Positions 11,101 through 20,300 of a DNA stretch of 64,000 nt are shown piece after piece. Made by a program: the position numbers and the translations under genes. The DNA comes from Flavobacterium noncentrifugens (lineage in GTDB: Bacteria > Bacteroidota > Bacteroidia > Flavobacteriales > Flavobacteriaceae): contig NZ_FNEZ01000003.1 of NCBI RefSeq assembly GCF_900100375.1, positions 117,790-181,789 on the forward strand, written 5' to 3'. Position 1 is the stretch's first letter. Each line of letters begins with the position of its first letter. The notes under the pieces were generated by a model that saw only the letters and a program-made list of their open reading frames with translations, did no database searches and was not told the DNA's origin.

Positions 11101-12318
11101 TGAAACCGTATTGAAGTACACCCTGATGTTTCTCCCGCTGCCGATATAAATCCCATGGGCGGTATTTGTCGTTGTGCCGTTTGACGCGATGTCACTCAGG
11201 AAATTGTTGGCCAGCAGCATGCCCGAAGCATTGGCTGCGTCCATTTCAAGGCTCAATGCCCTCATGATGCCGTAGCCTGTATTTTTAACATTGCTGACCT
11301 TATTTTCTGAAATGACCCCGTTGCTGTTGGTGCCTTTGATCCACATGGCATATCCCACCATCGCGTTGGTGGTCAGTCTGATGTCACTTAACGTGTTTCT
11401 TTTTATGGTGTATCCCGCTGCATTTTCAATTTCTATCGCACTGAGGTTCGGGTTCGAGTAATTGTTGTTCAGAACGCCCGAGATGGTGTTGTCTGTAATA
11501 TTAAAAAGGCTGATGTTTGAAAGGTATATCGCACGTGAAGGTTTCTCATTGTCGGTAGTGCTTCCGAGCACATTTGCCACAACCTGCACATCAGTGGTTT
11601 GCAACGCTGCCGCGCTGTTGCCATTGATGTAAATTCCCTGCCGCACATTTATAAATTCATTATTCGTTACTGCAAGCTGGGCGTTTGGCGCAGTCGCTGC
11701 CGCCACGTTAATGGTATTGTTGGTTCCCAGGCTGTTGCTTCCCGAATAGATCCCTGAAAACAGGAGCTGCTCCTGGTTCCGGTTCGCCATCCGGATTTTC
11801 GTGTTGCTGATGCTGATGTTGGTAGCGCCATTGCTGCCGTTTGAGCCGATCCATACTGCGGTGCGCGCCAGGTAACTGATGTTGTCGTTGTTGGTTATGG
11901 TCAGGTTCCTGGTGGTACCGCCGGTGGTATTGCTGCCGTCGATGACAATATTGTCGGCCCCGTCGAGCTGGATTGCTGCCGGGACGCCCAGATAGCCACT
12001 TCCATTAGGATTTGATATGATCGTAACGTTTTTCCCTGTGTTGGGTTTTATCCGCAGGGTATTGACGGTGCCAGTCCCGGAAAACTGTGAAATTTTTATT
12101 GGAAAAACCTCTCCGGAGGCATTGCTGTACTCGGTGTTGTCCAACAGGAACAGCACCGGTCCGGATACGCCAACCGTATTGATCCTGGTGACTGCATTTG
12201 TCAGGGTATTGAAAGGGAAAGCCTGGGACGCGCCCACGACATAAGTTCCCGATAGGGCTTGTGAAAAGCCCGTTACAGGCAACGAAAGCATGCAAAGGAA
12301 AAGTAGGATTTTTTTCAT
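5107..12318 (-). CDS. giant T9SS-secreted cell-surface protein
   Basis: A 2403-residue secreted protein. I place the start at 12318 (MKKILLFLCMLSLPVTGFSQ, a signal peptide) rather than at an in-frame ATG 51 bp upstream. The N-terminal 500 residues show Asn-rich right-handed beta-helix repeats (NISISNTKIR, NLTITNNDNIS, FNITDNTISG). A fibronectin-III-like segment follows (about 560-680), then a beta-sandwich region, then filamentous repeats built on 'LTLGANAVTG' units. PKD/Ig-like segments occur at about 1740-1900. The last 80 residues (VKVFDIRGRLLFQKSG ... VTKKIIN) are a T9SS type A sorting domain that attaches the protein to the outer surface. A surface adhesin or polysaccharide-binding protein is likely; no catalytic domain was recognised. 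Confidence 0.88.
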   Translation of the reverse strand: MKKILLFLCMLSLPVTGFSQALSGTYVVGASQAFPFNTLTNAVTRINTVGVSGPVLFLLDNTEYSNASGEVFPIKISQFSGTGTVNTLRIKPNTGKNVTIISNPNGSGYLGVPAAIQLDGADNIVIDGSNTTGGTTRNLTITNNDNISYLARTAVWIGSNGSNGATNISISNTKIRMANRNQEQLLFSGIYSGSNSLGTNNTINVAAATAPNAQLAVTNNEFINVRQGIYINGNSAAALQTTDVQVVANVLGSTTDNEKPSRAIYLSNISLFNITDNTISGVLNNNYSNPNLSAIEIENAAGYTIKRNTLSDIRLTTNAMVGYAMWIKGTNSNGVISENKVSNVKNTGYGIMRALSLEMDAANASGMLLANNFLSDIASNGTTTNTAHGIYIGSGRNIRVYFNTVSMAAAQTGASAALYVNGGSELDVRNNIFLNSSHTGTRYALYSAVAASAYTFIDYNDYYSQPVGFLGSDRASLANWKTATGKDANSVYILPVFTSATDLHLPAASNTTLDNLGTPLAAITTDIDGSTRSTTQPDMGADEFFVAPVLAAQPATQASAVNFTNTTDSGFTVNWTNGNGAKRLLLIRSGSAVNAPPVDGISYNAAAAFGNGSQIGTGNYVVYSGTGNSVIATGLAAATVYHVAVYEFNGAAGTENYLTTTAATGNRTTLNASYGWQITSQNTVNTITFDATVAGVNTGVFQGSGISAVPASGMLDSNGWSATGFVDGTIPFSGTNDNGGFGRGASAGGVSDGGIYAFSTSANNAALGIQPATGDFGPGSVSLRFQNQTGAAITSLSIGYKVYIYNDQAASSSFNFSHSADNAAYTNIPQLNVISAEAADAAPGWKASYRVVTITGLNIAANNYYYLRWSGAVVSGTADFDEFALDDIMLSANPSTNYAAFNGIADDFVLHGNTSLSGDTTVQTNLTVSSGKLAIGSNTLTLGGTVTNTIAGGLKGSAVSNITINGSSSPSLSFDQTTIGTTNLVNNFTVSFAAPKTVSLLNPVVVNGALSVALDQILNMGANALTGSLATISINGTLRTQNTTALAIPSGKSWAGNGTVVYDALSAVQTAVSGTYNNLTVASTGGAVAGGAISVNGNLDLPQNNPSASMGSLSMGSYVLTMGANAANTGVGDVTGITTRTTIAANTLYTFGHPNVSILFPNVGTLPTTMSLKTAIGTAPSWRSGAVNRIYDFTQTGGSGTKAVIKSHYLDSELNGNDENRLVDYAHIFSSNTTLEQGRSNFNTDENWIELTNVNVGVYFVGSFGAVNLTFDESMAGSLTWNGSVSDSWTTAANWTPNATPSDNTAVVVPDAATTPNDPLLNPANLLGSLHIEQDGILNAPDNSQLTINLGPGAWINTGTFNTGAGSSRVIFTNADATMAGATNFNNITINSGASVRPLTGNVMRIAGNFSLLGSFPAGSIDNTVVYSGTGQAIAIPTGTLAAYHNLTITGSGAVFPTSLNVAGNLVLDSAVDFANKTLVMNGSDLQTIGGNTAPVFNNLTINNTGGEIALAKNTTVSGTLNLLAGNLVIGNNDLTLGANAVTGTFGVTKMIVADGAGVVKRPFTATGSYLFPIGEKTSNPAYSPITVAVTSGTFSNAFVSVSVTDAIHPDNHSLQNYISRYWTVRETGITGAIATITANYITPELLTPASSMVAAQLTGIFDVQTNPWMKYQALSGLTLTAANAPLTNQPSFFTGIKGGDFTAQVAGAGTFCGNEEVKLTASVTGGDAPYTYNWSAGLGTEASATPPTTVVGTTPYTVTVKDANGISATANANVTITPAAATGVSSANQTVCFGYAPSDITISGYTGQIAYWQRSDNPDFTNPITINTIVGTLTGADAGAVTTNTYFRAAISSGVCPVVFSNAVEIIVKSTIWNGSSWSNGAPDSSTSAVITANYNMPAAIHACSLTVVNGAVVTIPSEAHVTLNGAVIVNGGSLTFANNANLTQLTNESNFGNIVVQRSSTPLFRLDYTMWGSPVTGSENLHNFSPQTTDNRFYILNTGTGLFAATDPFATTFGKGAGYLIRMPNNHIAYTATATALPWMGQFVGIPVNGPVALPLDISGQRFNLVSNPYPSLLDADAFLDGNQENIEGTVYFWRRRNNAPVAGELTSAYYATYTKAGGIGVEPIATASDTSEIPNGLIQIGQGFLVKALAAPATGTLSFGNEMRSDATNEGQFFKLQDTPQRSRIWLNLTNSDGAFGQTLLAYMEGAENGVDRTDGKYMNDGTLSFSSYLDGTEYIIQGRAPFVASDVVAMNFKTPSDGNYTIAIDHTDGIFTGQQDIFLRDKRTAATQNLKVGAYTFASEAGNFNDRFEIFYDNTLAVNDPVAGNGGIIAYRQNGAIVINSGKALMDAVKVFDIRGRLLFQKSGIHDAEERLDAAGPLQVLILRIAMENGTTVTKKIIN

Positions 12319-13004
12319 TCTTGAAGTTTTTGTGTGTGAATGGACAAGGCCGCCAAAGAAATCTGGCACGCAATTTTGGATGTGTCGATAGGGCCAATGC
12401 TGATTTGTTTATGAATAACAAACCGGCTTTGGCCATTTTATAAAAACTCCGGGAAACTAAATAATAAGGAAATGAAGTGAGTAGGTTTTCATAGCAGTGA
12501 ATTTGTGGGGGATTACTTCTTTTTTTTACAAAAATATGTTTTTTACCGATTTTATTCGCCGTTAACCTGTTAAATTCCTTTAACTTACCAAAAATAAAAC
12601 CGCGCTTCCTTTAAACTTTTAGTACGAAATAGCGCCAAATGCCTTGCAGTTCCTGCACGCATCAGATTTCGATACGAAAATTGCGATATATGCAAATTTT
12701 AAGGCTGTTTTTTAAATTGTAAGATGCGTATTACAAATAAATACAATAAATCAACATTTTGTGTGCATGATACGCATGGCAGGAACGAAGCATTGTCAAA
12801 AAGCAGTTTGCCTTCAGAAATAGGAGGTTCCGACTAAAAATTAGTATACGCTCTTAAAAATGATACCATGGCAAACATCACTGTTGATCGCAAGCAGTTT
12901 TTCGTCATACAATTTGTGCCGGCTTTTGATTTAGAAAGACAGTCCGGATCCTGTTTAAAACCGATCGCGCCGGTATGGGGCTGCGGATGCAAATTTCTTT
13001 GGTT

Positions 13005-13056
13005 TCCTTTTACCCTTCGCAAAACCGCTTTTTTTGCAAAGCACACCAAACCAACA
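13005..13056. repeat. hairpin element, weaker copy
   Basis: Contains TTCGCAAAACCGCTTTTTTTGC followed by AAAGCA, closely similar to the core of the stronger hairpin at 13175-13254. The inner stem is GCAAAA/TTTTGC, and the flanks GGTTTCC and CACCAAACC pair partly. The two copies are about 180 bp apart. Confidence 0.5.
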
Positions 13057-13174
13057 TAAAAACTTTTACGAATGCCCAATGTTTACCATCGATAATGATT
13101 TTCGACAGCCAGGATTTCCAATCCGCGCCTGCCTTTAAATAACTAACGGTTTCAGGTCTTTTGTTTTACAGTTG

Positions 13175-13254
13175 TTTTGGTGTTGTTTTACTGTTGTTCG
13201 CAAAAACGCCCTTTTTGCAAAGGAAACCAAAACAACAGTAAAACAACACTAAAA
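13175..13254. repeat. long near-perfect inverted repeat
   Basis: Two 24-base arms (13175-13198 and 13231-13254) are reverse complements at 23 of 24 positions (arm core GTGTTGTTTTACTGTTGTT). Between them a second stem forms from GCAAAAA (13200-13206) and TTTTTGC (13212-13218). Transcripts in either direction would form a long stable hairpin. It is not next to a gene end, so it is probably not a simple terminator; a small non-autonomous repeat is possible. Confidence 0.75.
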
Positions 13255-13365
13255 GAAATCCGTTTTGGAGTGTGCTGTTTTTATCCGCGCTTTGTTCCAG
13301 ATGAAAAGGGGCTGAAGCTTAATGATGTCTATAATTACATTCAACAGTTTGGGATTGACTATCAT

Positions 13366-13406
13366 TAAAAAAAAACCGGATGCTTTTTGAGCATCCGGCT
13401 TTTTTA
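13366..13406 (-). terminator. terminator after the S9 peptidase gene
   Basis: Stem CCGGATGC (13376-13383) / GCATCCGG (13391-13398), with A-run on the left and T-run on the right, so it could work in both directions. On the minus strand it directly follows the stop codon of the peptidase gene (13404) and has a run of nine Ts after the stem. Confidence 0.85.
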
Positions 13407-16007
13407 TTTTGCTGTTGTCCACTCGGGCTTCTTTTCTCCTTTAAGGTAATACCCAAACCATTCCAGCATTTTTTTGCTGAGGTCATGCTGGCTTTCCTTC
13501 AATTCCAGGGAATGGTCCTGCCCGGGATAAACCAACAAAGTATTTGGCTTCTGCAGCCTCCTGAGTGCCAGATGAAACTCGATGCTTTGCAAGGCGCTGA
13601 TTTGCCCGTCTTTTTCGCCTGTCCAGGATAGCAGCGGTGTTTCCAGTTTATCCGCGTCCAGCACCGGGGAGTTTTCTAAGTAACGCGCCGGGTCTTCAAA
13701 TAATGTTTTCCCCATCCTGATCTGGTCGTGTTCCATCCTGAAATATTCCGTATCCTGATAATTTTTGCTGACCGAAAGATAGAGGCTTAGCAAATCTGTC
13801 CAGCCGGAACCGGCTACGCCGCAGGCGAAACGGTTGGTATGGGTCAGGATGCAATAGGTTTCATAACCTCCGAAAGAATGCCCTTGAAGCGCAACCTTTT
13901 TCGGGTCAACTGCACCCTGTGAAATAACTTCATCCACCGCCGCAAGCACACAATCGGTTGCCGACTGCCCGGTTTTACCGGTTTCATAAACGATGTCGGG
14001 GTACAATACGAAATAACCTTCATTTACCAGGTTGGTCACATTAAAGCCATCGCGGATATACATCGAAGGATTTTCGTAATCATGGATGTAACGAAGCTGC
14101 TGCTGGTAAATGTGCACAACCATCGGATATTTAATTCCGGGTTTATAACCCGAAGGATAAAACAACACACCACTTACTTTTTTACCGTGTACGTCATAAC
14201 TAATTTGTCTGGCTGTGCCCCAATAATAACCTTTTTGCTGCGGATTGCTTTGGACAACAGTTGTGCCCTTTTGTCCTTCATAGTTGTTAACGGCCAATTT
14301 AGGCGCGCTATCGAAGCGCTGGCTCACATAAGCAAATGTGTTGCCCGAAGCCGATGGCATGAAATTGTCGATTCGGCTGTGCTCCCACACCAGCGGTTTT
14401 TCCCCTGCTTTTTCTTCCCATCGGAAATAACCGTTGTAAGACGTATCGTGGTTGTGCGCCTGCAACACCAATCCCTTTGCAAGGTTAAAACTTCCATTAC
14501 TGTTATCGATACCGTCAGTATTAAACTTTTGGGTTTCAGTCAAAGGCTCAATCCTGAAACGGATTCCTTTTTCACGGCCATGGGTCAGCCTGCGGCTTAT
14601 TTTGCCATCGGGTGAAATCTCCCAGATATCGAACTTATCATACACAAGCACCGATTTGTCATTTTCCGTCCAACCGGGATTTCCATAAAGGCCGGGCTTA
14701 TCGGGCTGGTCGTTTTCGGTGTCGCAAACAGGCACACCTAAATCTTTGGTAATGTTTACATGTGTTCCTATGGCAATGTCATAGACCCACCAGTTGCAGT
14801 CTTTCACATACGTGATGTATTTCACGCTCGGTGATAAGAGGATTTCGCGGTTGCCGCCGCCAAGCTTTTCAGCCACAAGCTTTTTGCTGCCTGTTTCCAG
14901 GTCCACCAGCCAAAGGTCGCGCGGCCCGAAAGCCTCAAACTGTGGCTCATACCTAAAACGGTCATACAGCACGGCATAATGCTGGCCGGGCAAAACCGAA
15001 CCATTTGGGAATTTTTTATCTGTCAGCTGCACAAAGCGCCCGGATTGGGGTTGCCAGAACGCCAGTTTATTGCCAAGTGTCCCATCGCCAAAGCGTTTTA
15101 CTTTGGGATAAATACGCCGGTCGGCAGTATTCCATATTTCGACAATGGCATCCTGAGGGTCTGCCTGTTTTCTCGGCTCGGTAATGTAGAAAAACACTTT
15201 CGAATGGTCGTCACTAATATACAGGCGGTCATATACCTGGGCAGCTATTGACAAGTCCTTTGGAAAATCTCCACGTCCTGACGGACTGAAAACTTTGGGC
15301 GGCATTGTTCCGTCATAAAACCACAACCGGTTTTCAGTTGTTGTTTGCTGGCTGAAAGAAATGGCTTTTGCATCTTTAGAAAACGTCAGGTTTGTAAAAA
15401 GGCCATCAGGTGATGCGGCAATTATTTTTTCGGTAATGGAATTACCGAGCCCAATCAGCATCACTTTAAATTGATCCCCATCTTTAAGTGAACATAGCAA
15501 TGCGTTGCTATCGGCACTGGCTTGCCATGAGGAAACATTTGAAAGTGTATGAGTGCCTTTCCCCTGCATGTCGGCAATCTCTAAAACAGCATTGCCTTCG
15601 TTCCCTTTGAGCATCGCGACGTATTTGCCGTTTCCGGAAAAAGCATATTCTGAAACATCGGTAGCGATGCGCTCATTTCCGAGTTTAAGGTTGTGCAATA
15701 CCAAAGTGTCATTTTTAAGGCAGGCAAATCCCTTTTCGTTATTAAAAGATTCATTGCGTCCTGCTGCAAAAGAATACGCCCGCTTTCCTTTTTTAGCCTT
15801 TAAAAACAAGGTGTCTTTGCCGGATTCATATTGCAAATGGTACGAAGCCCAGTTGCCGTTTTGAGAAATGGCAGGACTTGCCAGGGTACTCCAAAGCGCA
15901 AAATCCTTTTCGGTAAGCATCTTTTTATTTTGGCTATTTGCCTCGGCAGATACCAATGCCATCAGGCACAGCAACAGCCGCAGCGGCCTTTTTATATTGG
16001 AATACAT
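13404..16007 (-). CDS. S9 family (prolyl oligopeptidase-type) peptidase, secreted
   Basis: An 867-residue serine peptidase. I prefer the ATG at 16007 (MYSNIKRPLRLLLCLMALVS, a signal peptide) over one 18 bp upstream that overlaps SusD. The N-terminal two thirds look like a beta-propeller (WSTLASPAISQNGNWASY, LWFYDGT, DLWLVDLETGSK). The C-terminal alpha/beta hydrolase domain has LQGHSFGGYE with the nucleophile Ser, an Asp in GEKDGQIS and a His in PGQDHSL. The order of residues is that of the S9 family, which cuts short peptides. It is the third gene of a SusC-SusD-peptidase operon and overlaps or nearly touches the susD stop, so it probably cleaves peptides in the periplasm that are captured by the outer-membrane complex. 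Confidence 0.9.
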   Translation of the reverse strand: MYSNIKRPLRLLLCLMALVSAEANSQNKKMLTEKDFALWSTLASPAISQNGNWASYHLQYESGKDTLFLKAKKGKRAYSFAAGRNESFNNEKGFACLKNDTLVLHNLKLGNERIATDVSEYAFSGNGKYVAMLKGNEGNAVLEIADMQGKGTHTLSNVSSWQASADSNALLCSLKDGDQFKVMLIGLGNSITEKIIAASPDGLFTNLTFSKDAKAISFSQQTTTENRLWFYDGTMPPKVFSPSGRGDFPKDLSIAAQVYDRLYISDDHSKVFFYITEPRKQADPQDAIVEIWNTADRRIYPKVKRFGDGTLGNKLAFWQPQSGRFVQLTDKKFPNGSVLPGQHYAVLYDRFRYEPQFEAFGPRDLWLVDLETGSKKLVAEKLGGGNREILLSPSVKYITYVKDCNWWVYDIAIGTHVNITKDLGVPVCDTENDQPDKPGLYGNPGWTENDKSVLVYDKFDIWEISPDGKISRRLTHGREKGIRFRIEPLTETQKFNTDGIDNSNGSFNLAKGLVLQAHNHDTSYNGYFRWEEKAGEKPLVWEHSRIDNFMPSASGNTFAYVSQRFDSAPKLAVNNYEGQKGTTVVQSNPQQKGYYWGTARQISYDVHGKKVSGVLFYPSGYKPGIKYPMVVHIYQQQLRYIHDYENPSMYIRDGFNVTNLVNEGYFVLYPDIVYETGKTGQSATDCVLAAVDEVISQGAVDPKKVALQGHSFGGYETYCILTHTNRFACGVAGSGWTDLLSLYLSVSKNYQDTEYFRMEHDQIRMGKTLFEDPARYLENSPVLDADKLETPLLSWTGEKDGQISALQSIEFHLALRRLQKPNTLLVYPGQDHSLELKESQHDLSKKMLEWFGYYLKGEKKPEWTTAK

Positions 16008-16011
16008 AGTC

Positions 16012-17388
16012 TTAATAACCCGCATTCTGCGGGGCTAGGTTTCGGTTCCTCAGGATTTCAGTAGCCGGAATCGGAAAAAGCCTGTCGCTGCTGTCCCAGC
16101 CCGGCTTTGTTAACGGAAGCACCGCGTCAAGTTTATCTGCTCTTTTCAGGTCAAAAAAACGGTGCCCGTATTCTGTAAATAACTCCACGCGTCTTTCTGC
16201 AAGTATAGCGTTTAAGATATCGGTTTGTGTTACGGCAGTTGTCGGTGAAAGCCCTGCGGCACTTCTTATTATGTCAAGGTCTTCCTTAGCATCGATAAGT
16301 TCGCCCTGCTGCGCCCTTGCTTCCGCGCGGATCAGGTACAGTTCGCCAATCCGCAGCACCACGGAATATTCTTTTGAGCTTCCGGTGCTGCTGTCTTCTT
16401 TGTATTTATAGGCATGGTAAAAGGCTTCCCCGTTCTCGCCTGTAACTTCTTTTGTCCAGTGCGCTTTCCTCTGGTCGCCGGGTTCAAAAGCCGCCATCAG
16501 GTTTGGTGTCAAGGCCGACACCGTTGGCGGCCCGCTGAAAAAGATAAAGGTTTGCGCCTCGTAAGTGTTCCCGCCCGCCGAGTTCGCCATCAGCTGCCAG
16601 ATCGTCGACTTGCTGGCGATCACAAATGTTCTGTCAAGGTCGGTTTCAACACCATACAATCCGGTTTGGTTCAGTACTGCCGAAGCGGCATTCGAGGCTT
16701 CTGCCCAAAGGCCTTCATACAGATATACCCTTGACAGCAGCGCAGTGGCCGCCCACTTGTTCGGGCGTACGCGGTTCGCTCCGTTATAATCCTCCGGCAG
16801 AAATGAAACAGCCTGCTCAAGGTCAGCCATCAAAAGCCCGTAAACAATCGATTCAGGTTGCCTTGATACGCTGCGGTTGACATTGTAATCGGTGGTGGTA
16901 ACATACGGAATATCGCCAAAGCACTGCAACAAATAAAAATGCACCAGTGCCCGCACAAAAAGCACTTCTCCTGTCAGCCTGTCTTTATCGGCCTGGGCAA
17001 GGCTTGCTGATTTCGCGACACCTTCAATGACCGCATTGGCGGCATAAATCTGGTTGTAACTGTTGTTCCACATATCGGCAACTTCGGTTGAAGAGGCCAA
17101 CAGCGCATTGTTGTAAAAAGCAAGCGAGCCGTCAAGCGGATTGCCGTAAAAGTCCAGTTCGTCGCCGTAAAGCCCCAGCTGGTTCGAAATCCCCCAGGAG
17201 TTTCCTGTAAGCAGCCCGTTGTCACGGATTTTCGTATAAATATCTGCCATGGCAGCATCAGCGGTAGCCTTGTCCTCAAACACCGCATCACTGGTGAGTT
17301 GTGAATTCGGGAGTTCCACTTCAGTAAAGCTGTCGCAGCCTGAAAGGCAAAGCAGTAAAAAGCAGGTGGTAAAAAATATATTTTTCAT
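16012..17388 (-). CDS. SusD/RagB family outer-membrane lipoprotein
   Basis: A 458-residue SusD-family nutrient-binding lipoprotein. Residues 1-19 end in a lipobox (LLCLSGC), so Cys18-19 should be lipidated and the protein exported to the cell surface. The N-terminal SusD-like part has ATADAAMADIYTKIRD and YNQIYAANAVIEGV; RALVHFYLLQCFGDIPYVTT is the usual SusD helix motif; the C-terminal RagB region has GELYLIRAEARAQQG and the terminal ERRVELFTEYGHRFFDLKR motif. It forms the lid over the SusC pore. It lies 11 bp after susC and directly before the S9 peptidase gene, so the ligand is more likely peptide than glycan (inference from context, as with RagAB). Confidence 0.93.
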   Translation of the reverse strand: MKNIFFTTCFLLLCLSGCDSFTEVELPNSQLTSDAVFEDKATADAAMADIYTKIRDNGLLTGNSWGISNQLGLYGDELDFYGNPLDGSLAFYNNALLASSTEVADMWNNSYNQIYAANAVIEGVAKSASLAQADKDRLTGEVLFVRALVHFYLLQCFGDIPYVTTTDYNVNRSVSRQPESIVYGLLMADLEQAVSFLPEDYNGANRVRPNKWAATALLSRVYLYEGLWAEASNAASAVLNQTGLYGVETDLDRTFVIASKSTIWQLMANSAGGNTYEAQTFIFFSGPPTVSALTPNLMAAFEPGDQRKAHWTKEVTGENGEAFYHAYKYKEDSSTGSSKEYSVVLRIGELYLIRAEARAQQGELIDAKEDLDIIRSAAGLSPTTAVTQTDILNAILAERRVELFTEYGHRFFDLKRADKLDAVLPLTKPGWDSSDRLFPIPATEILRNRNLAPQNAGY

Positions 17389-17399
17389 GGTCGTAAGGT

Positions 17400-20300
17400 T
17401 TAAAAAGTGAGTTGAAGGCTTGTAGTGATGGTCTTGAGCGGTGGCAGGTAGCCCAGTGATTTAAACTCCGGGTCTGCACCTTTAAACGAAGTGACCGTCA
17501 GCATGTTTTGCCCCTGTACCGACAGGCGGCAGCTAATGCCGCGCGTCCATTTTACAGGCAGGTCATACGACAATGAAATGTTTTTGAGCCTGATGTAAGA
17601 CCCGTCGCTGATGGCGGCATCGCTCGACCCAAACTGGCTGTTTGTCGTAATGGCGGCATCGTTTAAATCGGTCGCATAAACCTGGTACGGGCCGGTATCA
17701 CCTGCCTGCTGCCAGTGCGAAACCGCAGATGCTGGCTGGTTCATCATGTTGCCCGGGGCTGCCGTGCCGTAATACTCGTTGTAATTCAATTGCTTTACAA
17801 ACTGGAATAAAAAGTCAAGCTGCAAATTGCCATACCGGAACTGGTTCTGCACGCCTCCGAAATACTGCGGGTTCAGGTTTTTAATGGCCGTCTTGTCTTC
17901 CGGTTCAGAAATCCTTCCGTCGCCATTGACGTCTTCAAAAGTATAAAGCCCGGTCTGCGGGTCAAGGCCTGTGTAGTGGTAGGATTTTACAATATTCAGC
18001 GGCTGCCCGATTACCAGCTGGTTGGCATACGAAGAACTTTCAAGGTCGGGAAATGACAGCAATTTGTTTTTTGCAGTAGTATAATTTATACTGGTAATCC
18101 AGCTGAAGCTTTCGGTCTTGATGTTGACCGTCCGCAGCGTCACTTCCCAGCCGCTGTTTTCTACCTCAGCATCAAGGTTGGCCTGTAATTCTGAAAACCC
18201 GGTAGTGCCCGGGAGCGGGATGCCCACCAGCTGGTTTGAGGAGCGGTTCCTGTACCACGCCACACTAGTAGAAATGCGGTCATTTAAAAATCCCAACTCC
18301 AAAGCTGCCTCAAGTTTTTTATTCGATTCCCACGCAAAGTCAGGGTTAAACAGCCTTGTGGGCTGCAGGCCACTTACGCCATACGAATAGCCCGAAGTGC
18401 TGTACGTGTCCAGGTACTGGTAATCCCCAATCTGGTCATTACCTGAAGTCCCGTAGCTTGCGCGGAGTTTCCCCATGCTCAGGAATGGCAGCTTTTCCGA
18501 AACAAGCTTTTCGTTCGAAAACACCCACGCAGCACCCACCGCCCCGAAATTGGCAAAGCGGTTACCAGGGCCAAAGCGGCTCGATCCGTCGCGCCTTCCG
18601 GTAAGGTTCACGATGTATCTCTGTGCAAAATTAAAATTTACGCGTCCGAAGAATGCCTGGTATTTATACACCGATTCCCCCGACGAAAGCGTCGTGATCC
18701 GCGAAGCAGAACCAGGATTGTACAGCAGTGCATTGCTCGCAAAGCCATAAAACTGCTGGGTCATCTGGCTGGCATCCTGCTGCTGGAACGTCGCCCCGGC
18801 AAGCGCCTGCAATTTTGCCTTTCCAATTGCAATGTTATAATCCAGCTGTGGCTCGATGATCCACGACTGGCGGTTGGCTGTGGTGGCAAACAACGAAGAG
18901 GAACTAGGTGTATGCCCTGTTGACGGTGCAAACATTGTCGATGGCAACGCGCTGGTTTCCTTATGCCGCAAATCGGTAAATCCAAATGATGAGCGCAGCT
19001 GTAAATTCTCAAGGATACTGTAACCAAGCTGTGCATTGGCCAGCAAATCATACGTTTTTGCGCCAGCCTCAGTTTGCAGGTAACGCAACGGGTTGTTAAA
19101 CGTATTGTCCTGCCAGTTCAGGTTTCCGTCATCGTCATACAGCGCAGGGGCGTTTGGTGCAAGCCCCACGGCTTCCTGCATAAAATCGATCGACGGCTGT
19201 TTGTTATCCCTGGCAGTATATCCGGCAGTAAAGCCAAGCGTAAATTTTTTGTTTTCCGATTTGTGGCTGATGGTCGAAAGGACGTTGGCTTTGGTATACC
19301 TGAAATCTCCGGGGAACACCGTCGTTTCGCGGCTGTAATTTCCGCTTACTAAAAACTGGGTGTTGTCTGAACCTCCCGAAACAGAACCCTGCACAGTTGT
19401 AAACCCGGCGTTGCCTCCGGCCAGTGTTTCCTGCCAGTCGGTATCGCGGTCCAGAGGCCACGCGCCATTGATGTCGGTTGCCCATGACGGGTATTCGGTG
19501 ATGCCTTCATTAGCAAAAGCTTCTTTTCGCATCTGCAGATACTGCTGCGTGTCCATCAGCTTGCGGAAGCGCGTGACCTGCCCGAATCCACTCGACACGT
19601 TTGCGGTAAACTTTGTTTTCCCGGCCTTGCCTTTTTTGGTCGTGACCAGCACCACGCCGTTTGCCCCACGCGACCCGTAAATGGCTGTCGCATCGGCATC
19701 GCGCAGCACCTCTATGCTTTCGATATCACCCGGGTTTAAGCTGTTCAGTGGGCTGGTGGGCATCGGCATTTCAGGGGAAGTGACACGCGAGCCGATTAAG
19801 TCTGAGGCATACGGCACGCCATCGATCACATACAGCGGGTTGTTCCCACCGCTCCGCAAACTGTTCTGCCCGCGGATTTCAATATCGAAACCGCCTCCGG
19901 CAATTCCGGTGTTTTGGGTAATATTGACCCCTGCCATCCTGCCCTGCATCGCCGCAAGCAAGTTCGTAACCGGCTGTTTTTCTATGTCTTTTGCGGTGAT
20001 CTTTGAAATGCTTCCGGTGCGCTCGGTTTCTTTGACGGTGTAGTATCCGGCGTTTACGGTCACTTCTTTGAGATCGTTGACGTCTTCCTCAAGCTCTATG
20101 GTAAGGTTCGTTTTGTTGTTTATTGCAAAGATTTGCGTTTTGAAGCCTAGGTATTCGAAAATTAAAGTATCGGTGCCGTTTGCGGCGACAGAGAATTTTC
20201 CGTCTTCGCCGGAAAGGACAGTCGTGTTTTTGCTTTTGACGGTAATGGTGACGCCCGTCATGGGCATGTTGTTGTAGGTTACGGTTCCTGTGATTGTTTG

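Larger units (their letters stand above)
12319..13375. other. intergenic region of about 1 kb with hairpins
   Basis: AT-rich spacer between two minus-strand transcription units. It holds the 5' region of the giant surface-protein gene and, further right, two related hairpin elements (listed separately). ORFs in it are short and have no family resemblance. Confidence 0.4.
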
